Shown piece by piece: positions 25,268 to 34,722 of a stretch of 64,000 nucleotides of DNA. The position numbers and the translations under genes are program-made. The DNA lies in assembly GCA_016703525.1 (NCBI GenBank), contig JADJBW010000006.1, positions 62,001-126,000 of the forward strand. Direction: 5' to 3'. The stretch's first letter is position 1, and each line of letters begins with the position of its first letter. The notes under the pieces are model-generated. The model was not told the DNA's origin, searched no databases, and saw only the letters and a list, made by a program, of their open reading frames with translations. Source of the stretch: Actinomycetota bacterium (lineage in GTDB: Bacteria > Actinomycetota > Acidimicrobiia > Acidimicrobiales > Microtrichaceae).

Positions 25268-28244
25268 CGCGGCCACCGAACTCGGGGAGCGGCAACGCTC
25301 GGCCGGGATGGGTCGATCGACGCAGCTCGACGAGCGATGCGAGCTCGCTGTCGTCAAGTCGCGAGATCCAACGATCGTCGCCCCCGCCGAGCACCGAATC
25401 GGCAAGCTGGCGCTTGAGCCCGATCACCGCGGCGATGCGCTCCTCCACCGTCCCGGCGCACACCAGGCGATGCACCGCCACCGTGGAGCGTTGGCCGATG
25501 CGCCAGGCCCGGTCGGTCGCCTGGTCTTCCACCGCCGGATTCCACCACCGGTCGACATGGATGACGTGGCGCGCCGCCGTGAGGTTCAGTCCCGTGCCGC
25601 CGGCGCGCAACGACACGATCAGCACCGACACCTCGCCCGCCTGGAACGCCGCCACCATCCGATCGCGAGCGGCACTCGACGCGCTCCCGTCGAGCACCAG
25701 GTGTTCGACGCCCAGCTCGGTGAAGCGCCGCGACAGCAGGCGGCACATCTCGACGTACTGCGAGAACACCAGCACCGGCTGGCCCGACTCGACCGCCGTG
25801 CACGCCGTCTCGACCGCAAGATCGAACTTGGGCGACCGCCCCTCGATGGGGCCCTCGGTCTCGTGCAGGTAGTGCGCCGGATGGTTCGCGATCTGCTTGA
25901 GCCCAGTGAGTAGGCGGAACACCAGCCCGTGCCGAGCGACGCCGTCGGTGCCCTTGATCTCGTACAGCGACCGATCAACCAGCGCCTGGTACAGGCTCAA
26001 CTGCTCGCCGCTCAACGTGACGCTTCGGTCGATGTCGATGCGCGGCGGCAGGTCGGGAACGATCGACGGGTCGCTCTTGAGGCGCCGCAACAGGAACGGC
26101 TGAACGAGGCGCATCAGCAGCTGGCGCGTGGCCGCGTTCCCACCGTTCTCGATGGGAACCGCAATCTGTTGGCGGAACATCTCGGCCGAGCCGAGCAGTC
26201 CGGGCGTGGTCCAGTCCAACAGCGCCCACAGCTCGGCCAGACGGTTCTCGATTGGCGTGCCCGTCACCGCGAACCGGGCCTGAGCGCTCAGCTCGCGAAG
26301 CGCACGCGCCGTGCCCGAGCGCGAGTTCTTTGCCGCCTGTGCCTCGTCCGCAATCACCAGGCCCCAGTCGAGGAAGCGGGCGCTCGACACCGCTTCGCGC
26401 CGTAGCACCCCGTACGTCGTGATCACGATGCTCTCGGGATCGAGGAGCGAATCGGTGACCAGTGCGGCGAGCGCCGAGGAACGGTCGGCGCGCACGATCG
26501 GAATACCGGGTGCGAACCGCTCGACCTCTCGCTCCCAGTTGCCCACGAGCGACGTGGGACACACCACCAGGGTCGGCCCGAACGGCAGGCCGTCCGCGGC
26601 CACCGCGTGGGGCTGATGAAGGGCCAGATGCGCTGCGATGAGCTGGATCGTCTTCCCGAGGCCCATGTCGTCGGCAAGGATGCCGCCGAACCCGGCCTCG
26701 GCATGCTCCACGAGCCAACCGAGCCCCTGGCGCTGGTAGGGGCGCAGCGAGGCCAGCAGCCCGGGCGGCTCAACCATCGACGGCGGGCCGCTCTCGTTGC
26801 GCAGCAGCGCCGCCCAGCGCTTCGCGTCGCCCTCGACCCGAACCTCGAGCAGATCACCGAGCGGATCGAGCACCGTGCCGCCCGCCAAGGCAGCGAGCCC
26901 GGTCGGACCCACGAGTTCGGGTGGGGGCTCCGTGAGGCGAGCGATGAGCGATGGGTCGACGCGCACCCAGCCGTTGCGCAGCCAGATCACCGACTGCTTC
27001 GCACCACTGAGCGCCGCGAGCTCGTCGGGGGCGAGGGCCGTGCCGTCGCACAGCACCTCCCACCGCACGTTCAGCACCGCGTCGAAGTCGAGCATGCCCG
27101 CTGCGACGCCGTCGCCACCGGCCTCGCGCCCGGCCGCCGGAGACGCCGACGCGACGAGGCGTGGCCGCAGCTCCGCGCACCACTCGGCCGGCCAGTGGAT
27201 CTCGACGCCCATCGCGTCGAGATCAGCCGCAACGGCGCCGATCGACGCGATCTGGTCGGCATCGACCGGGGCGCTCAGCGGCGCACCGGGCGGAAGGTCG
27301 AGCAGCGACCAGAGCGGCGGCCAGACAGCCGCGGCGCGGCCGAGCGCAGCCAGCAGCTCATCGGCAGCGGACGCCCCCAGTACCGCCCCGACCTCGGGGC
27401 CCCACAGGGTGAGCTGGTCGGTCGAGATCACCAGCGACGGGTCGACCGCACTGCGGGCGAACACCGAGACCACGGCGTCTCGAGGGCCCGTGTCGGCATC
27501 GGTACCGGCATCGGTACCGGCATCGGTACCGGCATCGGGATCGGGATCGGGATCGGTGGGCTCGAACCGAAGGCCGAGCCGGACCGAGCCCGTCACATGC
27601 CCGTACGCGGCGGCCAACCAGGGCCGGAGCGGTTCGGCCGGCACGGCTTCGGCCGCAGCGAAGATCGACCCGCCGCCGACCTGTTCCGCCGCGCCGGTGC
27701 GCACCAGCCCGTCGACCAACGCGTCCCACCACTGCCGGATCAACCACGCAGGGTCGGCAACGCGCAGCTCATCGTCGCCGCGGCTCAGCGCGTGCGCCTC
27801 GAGCGGAAACGACGCGGCAAGGGCGCGGAGCCGCGCGTGATCGGCGGGATCGAGCGGTTCGACCTGCCACGCGTCGAACCCGGCACGGGTGACGGCGGGC
27901 ACCAAATGCCCGCGCGCTACGAGCCCGAGACCGAGGCGCGTGGCGTGCGACCATGCCCGCAGCGACGGAGCCTCGCCCTCGCCGATCGCCCCGGCCAGCC
28001 GATCGATCGCCTGGGCGACGGGCACGCGGATGCCAGCGACGTCGCGCCGCACCGGCCGAGGAGAGCGACCCCCCGGGGAGCGGGGCGGCGGCACGAACAC
28101 GACCGTCTCGCTCTGGCCTGCGTCCTCGGCGGCGGCGAACAGCCCTCCCGGCGCGGATGGTTCCCACACGTGAAACCACCCGGACCGCGGAGGGTCGGAC
28201 GGAACGAAGGTCCAGTTCGCTGTGGTCGACGGCTCCGCAGGCAT
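25260..28244 (-). CDS. SNF2-family DEAD/DEAH helicase (HepA/RapA-like)
   Basis: About 994 residues from ATG 28244 (28256 also possible). The N-terminal half has no motor motifs and may bind nucleic acid; a SNF2-associated region precedes the motor. Motifs: GGILADDMGLGKTIQLI (Walker A), VIADEAQ (Walker B), VTGTPIENRL, and in the second lobe QPVLVFSQYVEMCRLL, SLRAGGTGLNLT and DRAWRIGQ. SNF2 proteins translocate on duplex DNA to remodel bound proteins. It forms an operon with the SWIM protein. The N-terminal part holds a short GTDA-type repeat encoded by a 12-bp tandem repeat. Confidence 0.93.
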   Translation of the reverse strand: MPAEPSTTANWTFVPSDPPRSGWFHVWEPSAPGGLFAAAEDAGQSETVVFVPPPRSPGGRSPRPVRRDVAGIRVPVAQAIDRLAGAIGEGEAPSLRAWSHATRLGLGLVARGHLVPAVTRAGFDAWQVEPLDPADHARLRALAASFPLEAHALSRGDDELRVADPAWLIRQWWDALVDGLVRTGAAEQVGGGSIFAAAEAVPAEPLRPWLAAAYGHVTGSVRLGLRFEPTDPDPDPDAGTDAGTDAGTDADTGPRDAVVSVFARSAVDPSLVISTDQLTLWGPEVGAVLGASAADELLAALGRAAAVWPPLWSLLDLPPGAPLSAPVDADQIASIGAVAADLDAMGVEIHWPAEWCAELRPRLVASASPAAGREAGGDGVAAGMLDFDAVLNVRWEVLCDGTALAPDELAALSGAKQSVIWLRNGWVRVDPSLIARLTEPPPELVGPTGLAALAGGTVLDPLGDLLEVRVEGDAKRWAALLRNESGPPSMVEPPGLLASLRPYQRQGLGWLVEHAEAGFGGILADDMGLGKTIQLIAAHLALHQPHAVAADGLPFGPTLVVCPTSLVGNWEREVERFAPGIPIVRADRSSALAALVTDSLLDPESIVITTYGVLRREAVSSARFLDWGLVIADEAQAAKNSRSGTARALRELSAQARFAVTGTPIENRLAELWALLDWTTPGLLGSAEMFRQQIAVPIENGGNAATRQLLMRLVQPFLLRRLKSDPSIVPDLPPRIDIDRSVTLSGEQLSLYQALVDRSLYEIKGTDGVARHGLVFRLLTGLKQIANHPAHYLHETEGPIEGRSPKFDLAVETACTAVESGQPVLVFSQYVEMCRLLSRRFTELGVEHLVLDGSASSAARDRMVAAFQAGEVSVLIVSLRAGGTGLNLTAARHVIHVDRWWNPAVEDQATDRAWRIGQRSTVAVHRLVCAGTVEERIAAVIGLKRQLADSVLGGGDDRWISRLDDSELASLVELRRSTHPGRALPLPEFGGRDE
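27495..27557. repeat. 12-bp tandem repeat inside the helicase gene
   Basis: Three to four copies of GGCATCGGTACC followed by GGGATC hexamers. It encodes an acidic/small-residue (GTDA, DPDP) linker in the N-terminal half of the SNF2 protein and keeps the frame. Confidence 0.85.
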
Positions 28245-28384
28245 GCGAGTGAACATAGCAGAACTGCGAACAGGCGTTCGTGGCCCGGTTGGAGTATCCG
28301 GGGCGCGAGAAGGGCTGCACGACTGCCGATCAGCGGGCCGACGAGAACTTCTCAGGACGCGGGCCACCGGCGAGCACGTCCACA

Positions 28385-28390
28385 TACACT
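28385..28390 (+). promoter_or_regulatory. -10 element of cspA
   Basis: TACACT about 54 bases before the TTG start, leaving a 5' UTR of roughly 47 bases with a purine-rich GAGAAGAGAA Shine-Dalgarno. Unlike many neighbours, this gene has a leader, as is usual for cold-shock genes. Confidence 0.4.
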
Positions 28391-28443
28391 CGTTGTCGAG
28401 CCGACCACAAGGGTCAGCTCGGTGAAGCAGAGAAGAGAATCCG

Positions 28444-28644
28444 TTGGCCACAGGGACCGTGAAGTTCTTCAACAGCGAGAAGGGCTACGGCTTCATCTCG
28501 CGTGAAGGCGCTCAAGACATCTTCGTCCACTACTCCAACATCACCGGTGAGGGCTACCGCTCCCTCGAAGAAGGGCAGGCCGTCGAGTTCGACGTTGCCC
28601 AAGGACGAAAGGGCGACGAGGCACACAACGTTCGAGCGATCTGA
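28444..28644 (+). CDS. cspA: cold-shock protein CspA
   Basis: 66 residues. RNP-1 KGYGFISRE and RNP-2 IFVHYSNI are intact; TGTVKFFNSEKGYGFI is the classic start. Single-stranded nucleic acid binding chaperone of the CSD fold. Start is TTG, with GAGAA-type Shine-Dalgarno 8-12 bases upstream; no better start exists. Confidence 0.96.
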   Translation: MATGTVKFFNSEKGYGFISREGAQDIFVHYSNITGEGYRSLEEGQAVEFDVAQGRKGDEAHNVRAI

Positions 28645-28685
28645 ACGAGGCGACCCGCGCCGAACGGCGCCGGTCATCCACGACA

Positions 28686-28716
28686 CACGAGGTCGGGCGG
28701 CACGCCCGACCTCGTG
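28686..28716 (+). terminator. bidirectional hairpin between cspA and the F420 oxidoreductase
   Basis: Perfect 13-bp stem (CACGAGGTCGGGC and its complement) around a five-base loop, 41 bases after the cspA stop and 27 before the convergent gene's stop. Can serve both strands. Confidence 0.8.
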
Positions 28717-28743
28717 CCGCGCAAGCGGACGTCGCTCGCCGAC

Positions 28744-29639
28744 TCAGGCCTGACGCCGAGCGAGGGCAGAGCCGGCGAGCAGCGCATCGACACGATCGAG
28801 CACCGCCGGATCGGCCGTCGTCGGCACCAGTTGCACCTCGTCGTATCCGCACGCCGCCGCCGACTCGATCGCATCGAGCAGCCGCCGCTCCCCCGCCACC
28901 GTGCAGGCAGCCGCGAGGCGCCGGCCAACTCATCGCCGAACACCGCGAGGTACGACCGGGCATACGCCCTCAGAGCGGCTTCGGCATCGTCGCCGAGCGC
29001 GAACCAGAAGCTCGTCATGAGATACGGCTCGTCGCGGCCCGCGTGCGCCCACGCGTCGCGCACCCGCGTCGCCGAGGCCGTCAGAGCCTCGACGGTCGGG
29101 TCCATCTCGAACCCGGCGATCCCGTCGGCCCACGCCGCAGCCCGCGCCGTCGCCTTGGGCCCCAGGGCACCCGACAGGATCGGAATCGGCGTCTGCACCG
29201 GCATCGGTCCGATCGGATCGACGCCCTCAACCGGCGGGTGCCCGGCCCAGACTCGCCGCATCGTCGCGACCTGCGCGTCCAGGCGAATAGGCCGTCGTGA
29301 CGCGTCACGGCCGAGCGCGCGGTAGTCCTCCTCCCGCCCGCCGACGCCGACGCCGAGCGTGTAGCGACCCCCCGATACCACGTCGAGCGTGGCCGACTGC
29401 TTCGCAACCCACACCTCGGAGTGCATCGGCAACACGACGATCGTCGACATGATCCGCACGCGCTCGGTGACCGCCGCCGCCGCGCTCAACACCGTGAACA
29501 GCTCGAGGTTGCGGTACGCGATCCGCTCACCGAAACCGATCGTGTCGTAGCCGCGCCGCTCGATCTCTCGCGACCAGGTGAGCACGGTGTCTCGGTCGAG
29601 GTCGCCGAGCATCGTCGGCAGGGACCACCCGATCTTCAT
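28744..29639 (-). pseudogene. LLM-class F420-dependent oxidoreductase, one-base frameshift
   Basis: Luciferase-like TIM barrel: KIGWSLPTMLGDLDRDTVL, then the GVGVGGREEDYRALG region that binds cofactor F420 or FMN, then PILSGALGPKATARAAAWAD. The ATG frame loses homology at about 28915; adding one base there gives AACTVAGERRLLDAIESAAA and GYDEVQLVPTTADPAVLDRV to a stop at 28744. Length is 3n+2. The whole would be a 298-residue, normal-length enzyme. The ATG overlaps the stop of the preceding lipoprotein gene (ATGA). Confidence 0.82.
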
Positions 29640-30082
29640 GTCTCGTCTCCTTCTCCCAGCCGCCCGGCTCGGTCGGCCTCGAACGCGACGATGCACTCCA
29701 CGTCGCGGTCGCCATCGTTCCAGCTCTCCTCGCTCGGCTGCAGCCGCAGGAGCTGCGTGCCGTCGGGGATGGCATCGACCTCGATACCGACAACCGGCGT
29801 GAACCGCTGCGCGCACGTGCGGGCGGCGAGCGCGTCCAACGCCGCCTCACCGGGATACCGGTCGTCGCCGTCGAGTGGCCCGACCCAGAAGACCTCGTAT
29901 CGGTGCGCGACGCCGCACGGCACGCGGGGCGGATCGGCCTCGCGTCGACCGATCACCTGCGCATCGGCGGGCAGGCACTCGCCGGCGACAAGCGAGCGGT
30001 ATTCGTCGGCTCCGCATCCCATCAGCGGCAGCGCCGCGGCGCCGGCCAGCACGACCGCGATCGACGCGCCGTGTCGGCGCAT
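29636..30082 (-). CDS. septum-formation-domain lipoprotein
   Basis: 148 residues. Signal peptide with lipobox LPLMGC at about 18-23; then the pattern LVAGECLPADAQV, VPCGVAHRYEVFWVG, ARTCAQRF, PSEESWNDGDRDVECIV, with spaced Cys residues and W..G.R..C, which is the actinobacterial septum-formation domain. Role at the division site is inferred from the family name only. The start overlaps the previous gene's stop and the stop overlaps the next start, so it is part of a tight operon. Confidence 0.78.
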   Translation of the reverse strand: MRRHGASIAVVLAGAAALPLMGCGADEYRSLVAGECLPADAQVIGRREADPPRVPCGVAHRYEVFWVGPLDGDDRYPGEAALDALAARTCAQRFTPVVGIEVDAIPDGTQLLRLQPSEESWNDGDRDVECIVAFEADRAGRLGEGDET

Positions 30083-30936
30083 CACTCGGGCACCATCCGC
30101 ACCTCGAACAGCTCCGGCCAGAGCTTGCCGGTGAGCCACACCCGGTCGTCGGGATCGCCGGGCGCGTGCGCGATGCCGTTGAGCACCATCTCGGACGATC
30201 GCTCGGGATCGGTCCACAGCGCGGCGGCGTCGATCACCCCATCGACCATTCCGGTCGCCGGGTCGATCCGCAGGATCTCGTCGGAATGCCACACGTTGGC
30301 CCACACCCGATCGCCCACAACCTCGAGCTCGTTGAGATCGCGTACCGGCGCGCCGGCGCGCGTGACCTCCACCCGGTCGGTGGCGGCGAACGTGTCGGGA
30401 TTGCGGAAGGTCAGCACGGCCGACCCGTCGGAGGTGACGAACCGCTTCGACGACTCCTCCCACGCGACGCCCCAGCCCTCGCCGTCGATCTGCCAGCCGG
30501 GCGACGCCACCAGGTCGGTCGACCACCGAAGCACCTCGCCCTCCTTCCAGGTGAGCTGTACCAGCCCGCTCGGTCCGGCAGCGAGCCCCTCGCCGAACAG
30601 CGCCGGGTCGAGGTCGCGCGCCGCGATCACCGATCCGTCGGTCGAACTCAGCTCGGCGACCGACGACTGGCCGTACAACCCCCGGCTCTCGAACAGCCGA
30701 CCATCGGCGGTGAAGGTGAGGCCCTGGGTGAACGACGTGGGGTCGTGCGGATGGCGGGCCTCGACCTGCACGGTCCACCGCGGAATCGATGACCGCGCCG
30801 GTGCGGTCGTCGACGTGGAGCGGCCACTCGTCGTCGGCGCAGCCGACTCGCCACCGCATGCGACGACGGCCGAGCCGGCGCCGATCAGCGCCACCAAGCC
30901 GACACCGAGAGAACGCACCGTCGACACGCGGATCAT
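30082..30936 (-). CDS. glutaminyl-peptide cyclotransferase (bacterial-type)
   Basis: 284 residues, probably a lipoprotein (AVVAC). The five-bladed propeller signature is clear: HPHDPTSFTQGLTF, GRLFESRGLYGQSSV, DLNELEVVGDRVWANVW and MVLNGIAHAPGDDRVWLTGK-like end. These enzymes convert N-terminal Gln to pyroglutamate on exported proteins. A TAGGCT -10 element lies six bases before the ATG, within the end of the methyltransferase gene. Confidence 0.92.
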   Translation of the reverse strand: MIRVSTVRSLGVGLVALIGAGSAVVACGGESAAPTTSGRSTSTTAPARSSIPRWTVQVEARHPHDPTSFTQGLTFTADGRLFESRGLYGQSSVAELSSTDGSVIAARDLDPALFGEGLAAGPSGLVQLTWKEGEVLRWSTDLVASPGWQIDGEGWGVAWEESSKRFVTSDGSAVLTFRNPDTFAATDRVEVTRAGAPVRDLNELEVVGDRVWANVWHSDEILRIDPATGMVDGVIDAAALWTDPERSSEMVLNGIAHAPGDPDDRVWLTGKLWPELFEVRMVPE

Positions 30937-30942
30937 TCGACG

Positions 30943-30948
30943 AGCCTA
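30943..30948 (-). promoter_or_regulatory. -10 element of the glutaminyl cyclotransferase operon
   Basis: TAGGCT on the minus strand, six bases before the ATG at 30936. Confidence 0.5.
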
Positions 30949-32196
30949 CGCAGGGGTCGTCGGATCGGATTCGACACGCTCGAACACGCTGACGACCTCG
31001 ACCCGAGACGTGTGCGGGAACAGGTCGACCAACGTGCAGCGGGTCAACCGATAGCCCTGGCCGGCCAACAGCCCGGCGTCGCGGCCGAGCGACCCGGCGT
31101 CGCAGCTCACCAGCACCACCGCGGCCGCACCCGTCCCGGTCACCGCGGCGACACCGGCGGCGCCGAGCCCCGTGCGGGCCGGGTCGGCCACTACCGCGTC
31201 GGCGGGGCACGGTCGCCACTGCTCGAACGCCACGGTCGACACCTGCGCCGCGTCGCCACGGTCCGCCAGGTTGAACCGGGCATCGGCCGCCGCGGAACGG
31301 TTCGACTCGACCAGCTCGACCGAGGTCGACGCCAGCGTCGCGGCGAACAGGCCGACACCGCCACACAGATCGACCAGCCGGCCAAGACCCGCGCCGCCAT
31401 CGGTCTTGGCGGCGAACCCGGCAGTGGCGCCGAACCCGTCGCGCACCGTGTCGACGAGCGCCGCTGCACCATCCGCGCGGGTCTGGAAGAACGACCCGGC
31501 CGACACGCGGAACCGCCGACCGTCGATCTCTTCGTGGATCCACCGCCGCGCCCCCGCACGCACCGCGTCGGAGGTGACCACGCAGACATCCGCGGGAACG
31601 CGAACACCATCGGCGGGCCCGTCGACCACCACGATCCGCTCGCCCGTCGCAGCGCCGACGCGCATCGTGACCTCGGTCGCGGCGCCGTAGGCCGCCTCGG
31701 TGAGCAGTTCCTCGAGCAGGGGATGCGCCACGTCGCAGCGCTCGACCGGCACGGCGGCGCGGCTGCCGTGCCGGCGAAACGCGGCCCGTCCGTCGACCAC
31801 GACCGCACGCGCCGTGGTGCGGAACCCGGCGGTCGCGAGCCGGGGGCCGGGCTCGACGGTGGGCACCAACGGGAGCTTGCCGATGCGGGTGAGAGCGTCG
31901 GTCACGATCTGCTGCTTGGCGCGGACCTGCCCGTCGGGCGCGAGGTGTGCCAGGTCGCATCCGCCGCAGCCGGCGTGCCACGTCGGACAGCCGTACGACG
32001 TCCGGTCGGGCGACGGATCGAGCACCTCGACGACCTGTCCACGGGCGAAGCGGCGGCGGCGATCCGAGACCTCGACGCGAACGCGTTCGCCGGCCAGCGC
32101 GCCGGCGACGAACACGACGAGCCCGTCATCGAGCCGACCGACCCCCTCGCCGGCCGAACTCAGGCCGCTGATGGAAACCTCGGGATGGTCGCTCAC
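30946..32196 (-). CDS. TRAM-domain RNA m5U methyltransferase (RlmD/TrmA family)
   Basis: 416 residues. The TRAM beta-barrel is at the N-terminus (GEGVGRLDDGLVVFVAGALA). An iron-sulfur Cys cluster CPTWHAGCGGC follows at about 70-80, and the SAM core has LVDLCGGVGLFA. VVADPARTGLG and SCDAGSLGRD carry the catalytic Asp and Cys; the family usually has SCNP, so this is a slight variant. It methylates uridine in rRNA or tRNA; which one cannot be told from sequence. GTG start with a leaderless TAGGGT. Confidence 0.88.
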   Translation of the reverse strand: MSDHPEVSISGLSSAGEGVGRLDDGLVVFVAGALAGERVRVEVSDRRRRFARGQVVEVLDPSPDRTSYGCPTWHAGCGGCDLAHLAPDGQVRAKQQIVTDALTRIGKLPLVPTVEPGPRLATAGFRTTARAVVVDGRAAFRRHGSRAAVPVERCDVAHPLLEELLTEAAYGAATEVTMRVGAATGERIVVVDGPADGVRVPADVCVVTSDAVRAGARRWIHEEIDGRRFRVSAGSFFQTRADGAAALVDTVRDGFGATAGFAAKTDGGAGLGRLVDLCGGVGLFAATLASTSVELVESNRSAAADARFNLADRGDAAQVSTVAFEQWRPCPADAVVADPARTGLGAAGVAAVTGTGAAAVVLVSCDAGSLGRDAGLLAGQGYRLTRCTLVDLFPHTSRVEVVSVFERVESDPTTPA

Positions 32197-32202
32197 GTCG
32201 GC

Positions 32203-32208
32203 ACCCTA
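32203..32208 (-). promoter_or_regulatory. -10 element of the RNA methyltransferase
   Basis: TAGGGT on the minus strand, six bases before the GTG at 32196. Confidence 0.5.
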
Positions 32209-32296
32209 CCGGGCACCGGGCACCGGGCACGCGGCCGTCGGGCCGGCCGTCGGCCGCTGGTCGGGCGCGGCATCACCGGGCCACCGCGGGCGGCGA

Positions 32297-32302
32297 TAGG
32301 TT
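32297..32302 (+). promoter_or_regulatory. -10 element of serB
   Basis: TAGGTT, six bases before the GTG at 32309; divergent from the methyltransferase promoter 90 bases away. Confidence 0.5.
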
Positions 32303-32308
32303 GACCCC

Positions 32309-33544
32309 GTGGTTGCCGCCCCCGAACACCGCACGCTCTTCGTCGGCCTGTCCGGCCCCGACCGACCCGGCATCACGGCCGCGCTCATGGCCGCGCTGGG
32401 ACGGGCCGACGCGACGCTTGCCGACGTCGAGCAGGTCGCCGTGCGACGCCAGCTCGTCCTGTCGGCGGTGATATCGGTCGCTGCCGACCGAGTGGACGAG
32501 CTGCGCAAGGAGCTGCTGCTCCTCGGCTACGACCGCGATCTGAACGTCACCTTCGACGAGGTCGACGACGAGCCGACCGACCGTGCGCTCGGCGTGGTGG
32601 TCACCGTCATCTCCCAGCAGGTCGACCCGGCGGCGCTGCACGCCATCGCGGCAGCGATCGCCGCCCGTGGCGGCAACATCGACCGCATCCTGCGGCTCGC
32701 GCGCTACCCGGTGACCGCGTACGAGCTGGTGGTCCTCGGCGCACCCATCGAGGAGCTCCGCGCCGACCTCGTCGTCGTTGCGCGCGACCACGGCGTCGAT
32801 ATCGCATTGCAGCCCGAGGGGCTCGGCCGGCGCGCACAACGGCTGATCGTGATGGACGTCGACTCGACGCTCATTCAGGACGAGGTGATCGAACTGCTCG
32901 CCGACGAGGCCGGATGCGCCGACGAGGTACGCCGGCTTACCAGCGCGGCGATGGCGGGGCACAGCGACTTCGAGGACACCTTGCGCGCCCGGGTCGCCCT
33001 GCTCGAAGGGCTCGACACCCCCGCGCTCGAGCGGGCGCGAGCCCGTGTGCGGCTCGCTCCCGGCGCCCGCACCTTCGTACGAACCCTGCGCCGGCTCGGC
33101 TTCAAGGTGGCGATCGTGTCGGGCGGTTTCACCTTCTTCACCGACCATCTCAAGGACGAGCTGGGCCTCGATCACGCCTTCGCGAACCGGCTCGAGGTGG
33201 TGGACGGCCGGTTGACCGGTCGGGTCGAGGGGCGCGTCGTCGACCGCCGCCGCAAGGCCGAACTGCTCGCCGAGGTGGCCGAGGCCGAGGGCATCGACCT
33301 GGAGCAGACGGTCGCCGTGGGCGACGGCGCGAACGACCTCGACATGCTCGCCGCCGCCGGGCTGGGGGTCGCGTTCAACGCGAAGCCGGTGCTGCGCGAC
33401 GCCGCCGACACCACGGTGAACGTGCCGTTCCTCGACGCCGTGCTGTTCATCCTCGGCGTGCCCCGCAGCGAGGTGGAGGCCGCCGACCGGGCTGAGGGCC
33501 TCGACGAGCGCTGGGGCGATCCCGACGAGGCGCTCACGACCTAG
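32309..33544 (+). CDS. serB: phosphoserine phosphatase with ACT domains
   Basis: 411 residues. N-terminal ACT-type regulatory region (LFVGLSGPDRPGITAALMAA, then a second ACT unit) to about 170. HAD catalytic domain: VMDVDSTLIQDEVIE (nucleophile Asp), AIVSGGFTFFT (motif II), and GDGANDLDMLAAAG (motif III). Last step of serine synthesis. GTG start set by a leaderless -10 element. Confidence 0.95.
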   Translation: MVAAPEHRTLFVGLSGPDRPGITAALMAALGRADATLADVEQVAVRRQLVLSAVISVAADRVDELRKELLLLGYDRDLNVTFDEVDDEPTDRALGVVVTVISQQVDPAALHAIAAAIAARGGNIDRILRLARYPVTAYELVVLGAPIEELRADLVVVARDHGVDIALQPEGLGRRAQRLIVMDVDSTLIQDEVIELLADEAGCADEVRRLTSAAMAGHSDFEDTLRARVALLEGLDTPALERARARVRLAPGARTFVRTLRRLGFKVAIVSGGFTFFTDHLKDELGLDHAFANRLEVVDGRLTGRVEGRVVDRRRKAELLAEVAEAEGIDLEQTVAVGDGANDLDMLAAAGLGVAFNAKPVLRDAADTTVNVPFLDAVLFILGVPRSEVEAADRAEGLDERWGDPDEALTT

Positions 33545-33597
33545 CGCCGCGTCGGTCTCGCCCGACCGGGACCGCTCTGCCTCAAGGTCGCGTTCGG

Positions 33598-33790
33598 TCT
33601 CCACGGATCAATCGCCGGTCTCCACGGTTCATCTGTGGAGAAACCTGGTGCTCTACGAGCCAAGCTTCTCCGCGGATCATCTGTGGAGACCGAGGGCCCG
33701 TGCTCCGCAAACCGAGCTTCTCCGCGGATCATCTGTGGAGAAACCTGGTGCTCTACGAGCCGATCTTCTCCACGGATCAACTGTGGAGAG
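33598..33790 (+). repeat. tandem stem-loop repeats between serB and prmA (locus 1)
   Basis: Four stem-loops at 33619-33641, 33667-33689, 33718-33742 and 33766-33789, each TCTCC(A/G)CGG, five-base loop, CTGTGGAGA, plus one half copy at 33598. Stems are 9-10 bp in plus-strand RNA if G-U pairs count. Copies are about 50 bases apart; the block at 33639-33689 is repeated almost exactly at 33739-33789, so there is a 100-base higher unit. It lies between convergent genes and may terminate both. The rest of 33545-33853 holds nothing I can identify. Same family as locus 2. Confidence 0.9.
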
Positions 33791-33853
33791 ACGCTGGTCG
33801 GATGCCCGGGCCGCCCGCGCCCATCGGAGCGAGATCGTTCGGCGGCGCCTCCC

Positions 33854-34687
33854 TCAGGGGGACGGCGCCCGGAACGCGAGCGCGACCCAGTCGCCATCGC
33901 GTGAGCGTCTGGCTGGCGACCACGCAGCGAAGGCCGCCTCGACCCGATCGACGGCGTCGCCGTCGGCGTGCAACCCGCTCAACAGCAGCGAGCCGCCGGG
34001 CCGCACGAGCGCCGCGAGCCGCGGCGCCATGGCGATGAGCGCGCCGGCCCCGATGTTGGCCGCGACCAGGTCGAACGTGCCTGCGACCGATTCGACCGGC
34101 GTGAGCGACGCGACCACCTGCGACGCCACCCCGTTTCGAGCGGCGTTGTCGGCGGTCGCGACGATCGCGGCCGGCTCGATGTCGACGGCGACCACGTCTG
34201 CGGCACCGAACCGAGCTGCCGCCACGCTCAACACGCCGCTTCCGCACCCCACGTCGAGCATCCGGCGCCCGTCGAGGCGGCCCATGGCTCGAAGGGCCGC
34301 GACCACGAGCGTGGTCGTCGGGTGCGCGCCGTGGCCCCACGCGTCGCCGGGCTCGACCTCGATCACGACATCGCCCGGTCGCGACGGCGGCTCGATCCAC
34401 GCCGGGGTAATCACCACGTCGGGCTCAACCCGCACCGCCGCGGCCCACTCGCGCCACAGGTCCTTCCATGCGTTCGGGTCGACGGGCTCGGGAGCGGTGG
34501 GCGGGGCGCCGTGGCCGGCCAGAAGCGCCCCCGCTGCGTCGACGCAGTCGGTCGGCAGGGTCACGCGCACGAGTTCGCCGATCGACTCGATGCCGACCGC
34601 GCCGACCTCCCACAGCAGCCCGCACACCGTGTCGTGGCCGCCGATGGGCACGGTCGCGTCGATCCGAACGAGTCCCGCTGCTTCCAC
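33854..34687 (-). CDS. prmA: PrmA, ribosomal protein L11 methyltransferase
   Basis: 277 residues. N-terminal substrate-binding domain, linker with DPNAWKDLWREW, then PGDAWGHGAHPTTTLV (family signature) and SAM motif LDVGCGSGVLSVAA, LVAANIGAGALI. Trimethylates L11. GTG start with TAGCGT six bases upstream; divergent from rpe. Confidence 0.93.
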   Translation of the reverse strand: MEAAGLVRIDATVPIGGHDTVCGLLWEVGAVGIESIGELVRVTLPTDCVDAAGALLAGHGAPPTAPEPVDPNAWKDLWREWAAAVRVEPDVVITPAWIEPPSRPGDVVIEVEPGDAWGHGAHPTTTLVVAALRAMGRLDGRRMLDVGCGSGVLSVAAARFGAADVVAVDIEPAAIVATADNAARNGVASQVVASLTPVESVAGTFDLVAANIGAGALIAMAPRLAALVRPGGSLLLSGLHADGDAVDRVEAAFAAWSPARRSRDGDWVALAFRAPSP

Positions 34688-34693
34688 GGTCGC

Positions 34694-34699
34694 ACGCTA
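34694..34699 (-). promoter_or_regulatory. -10 element of prmA
   Basis: TAGCGT on the minus strand, six bases before the GTG at 34687. Confidence 0.5.
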
Positions 34700-34722
34700 G
34701 CGGCGCGGGCCGCGGCCGACGG

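Noticed and set aside
29636..31981. 781-codon minus-strand frame
   Set aside because: Only the last 148 codons (from 30082) look like a protein; the rest is a shadow of the cyclotransferase and methyltransferase genes.
33598..33790. CRISPR array
   Set aside because: Units are palindromic, with spacers that are themselves repeated (100-base higher unit); no cas genes in the window.
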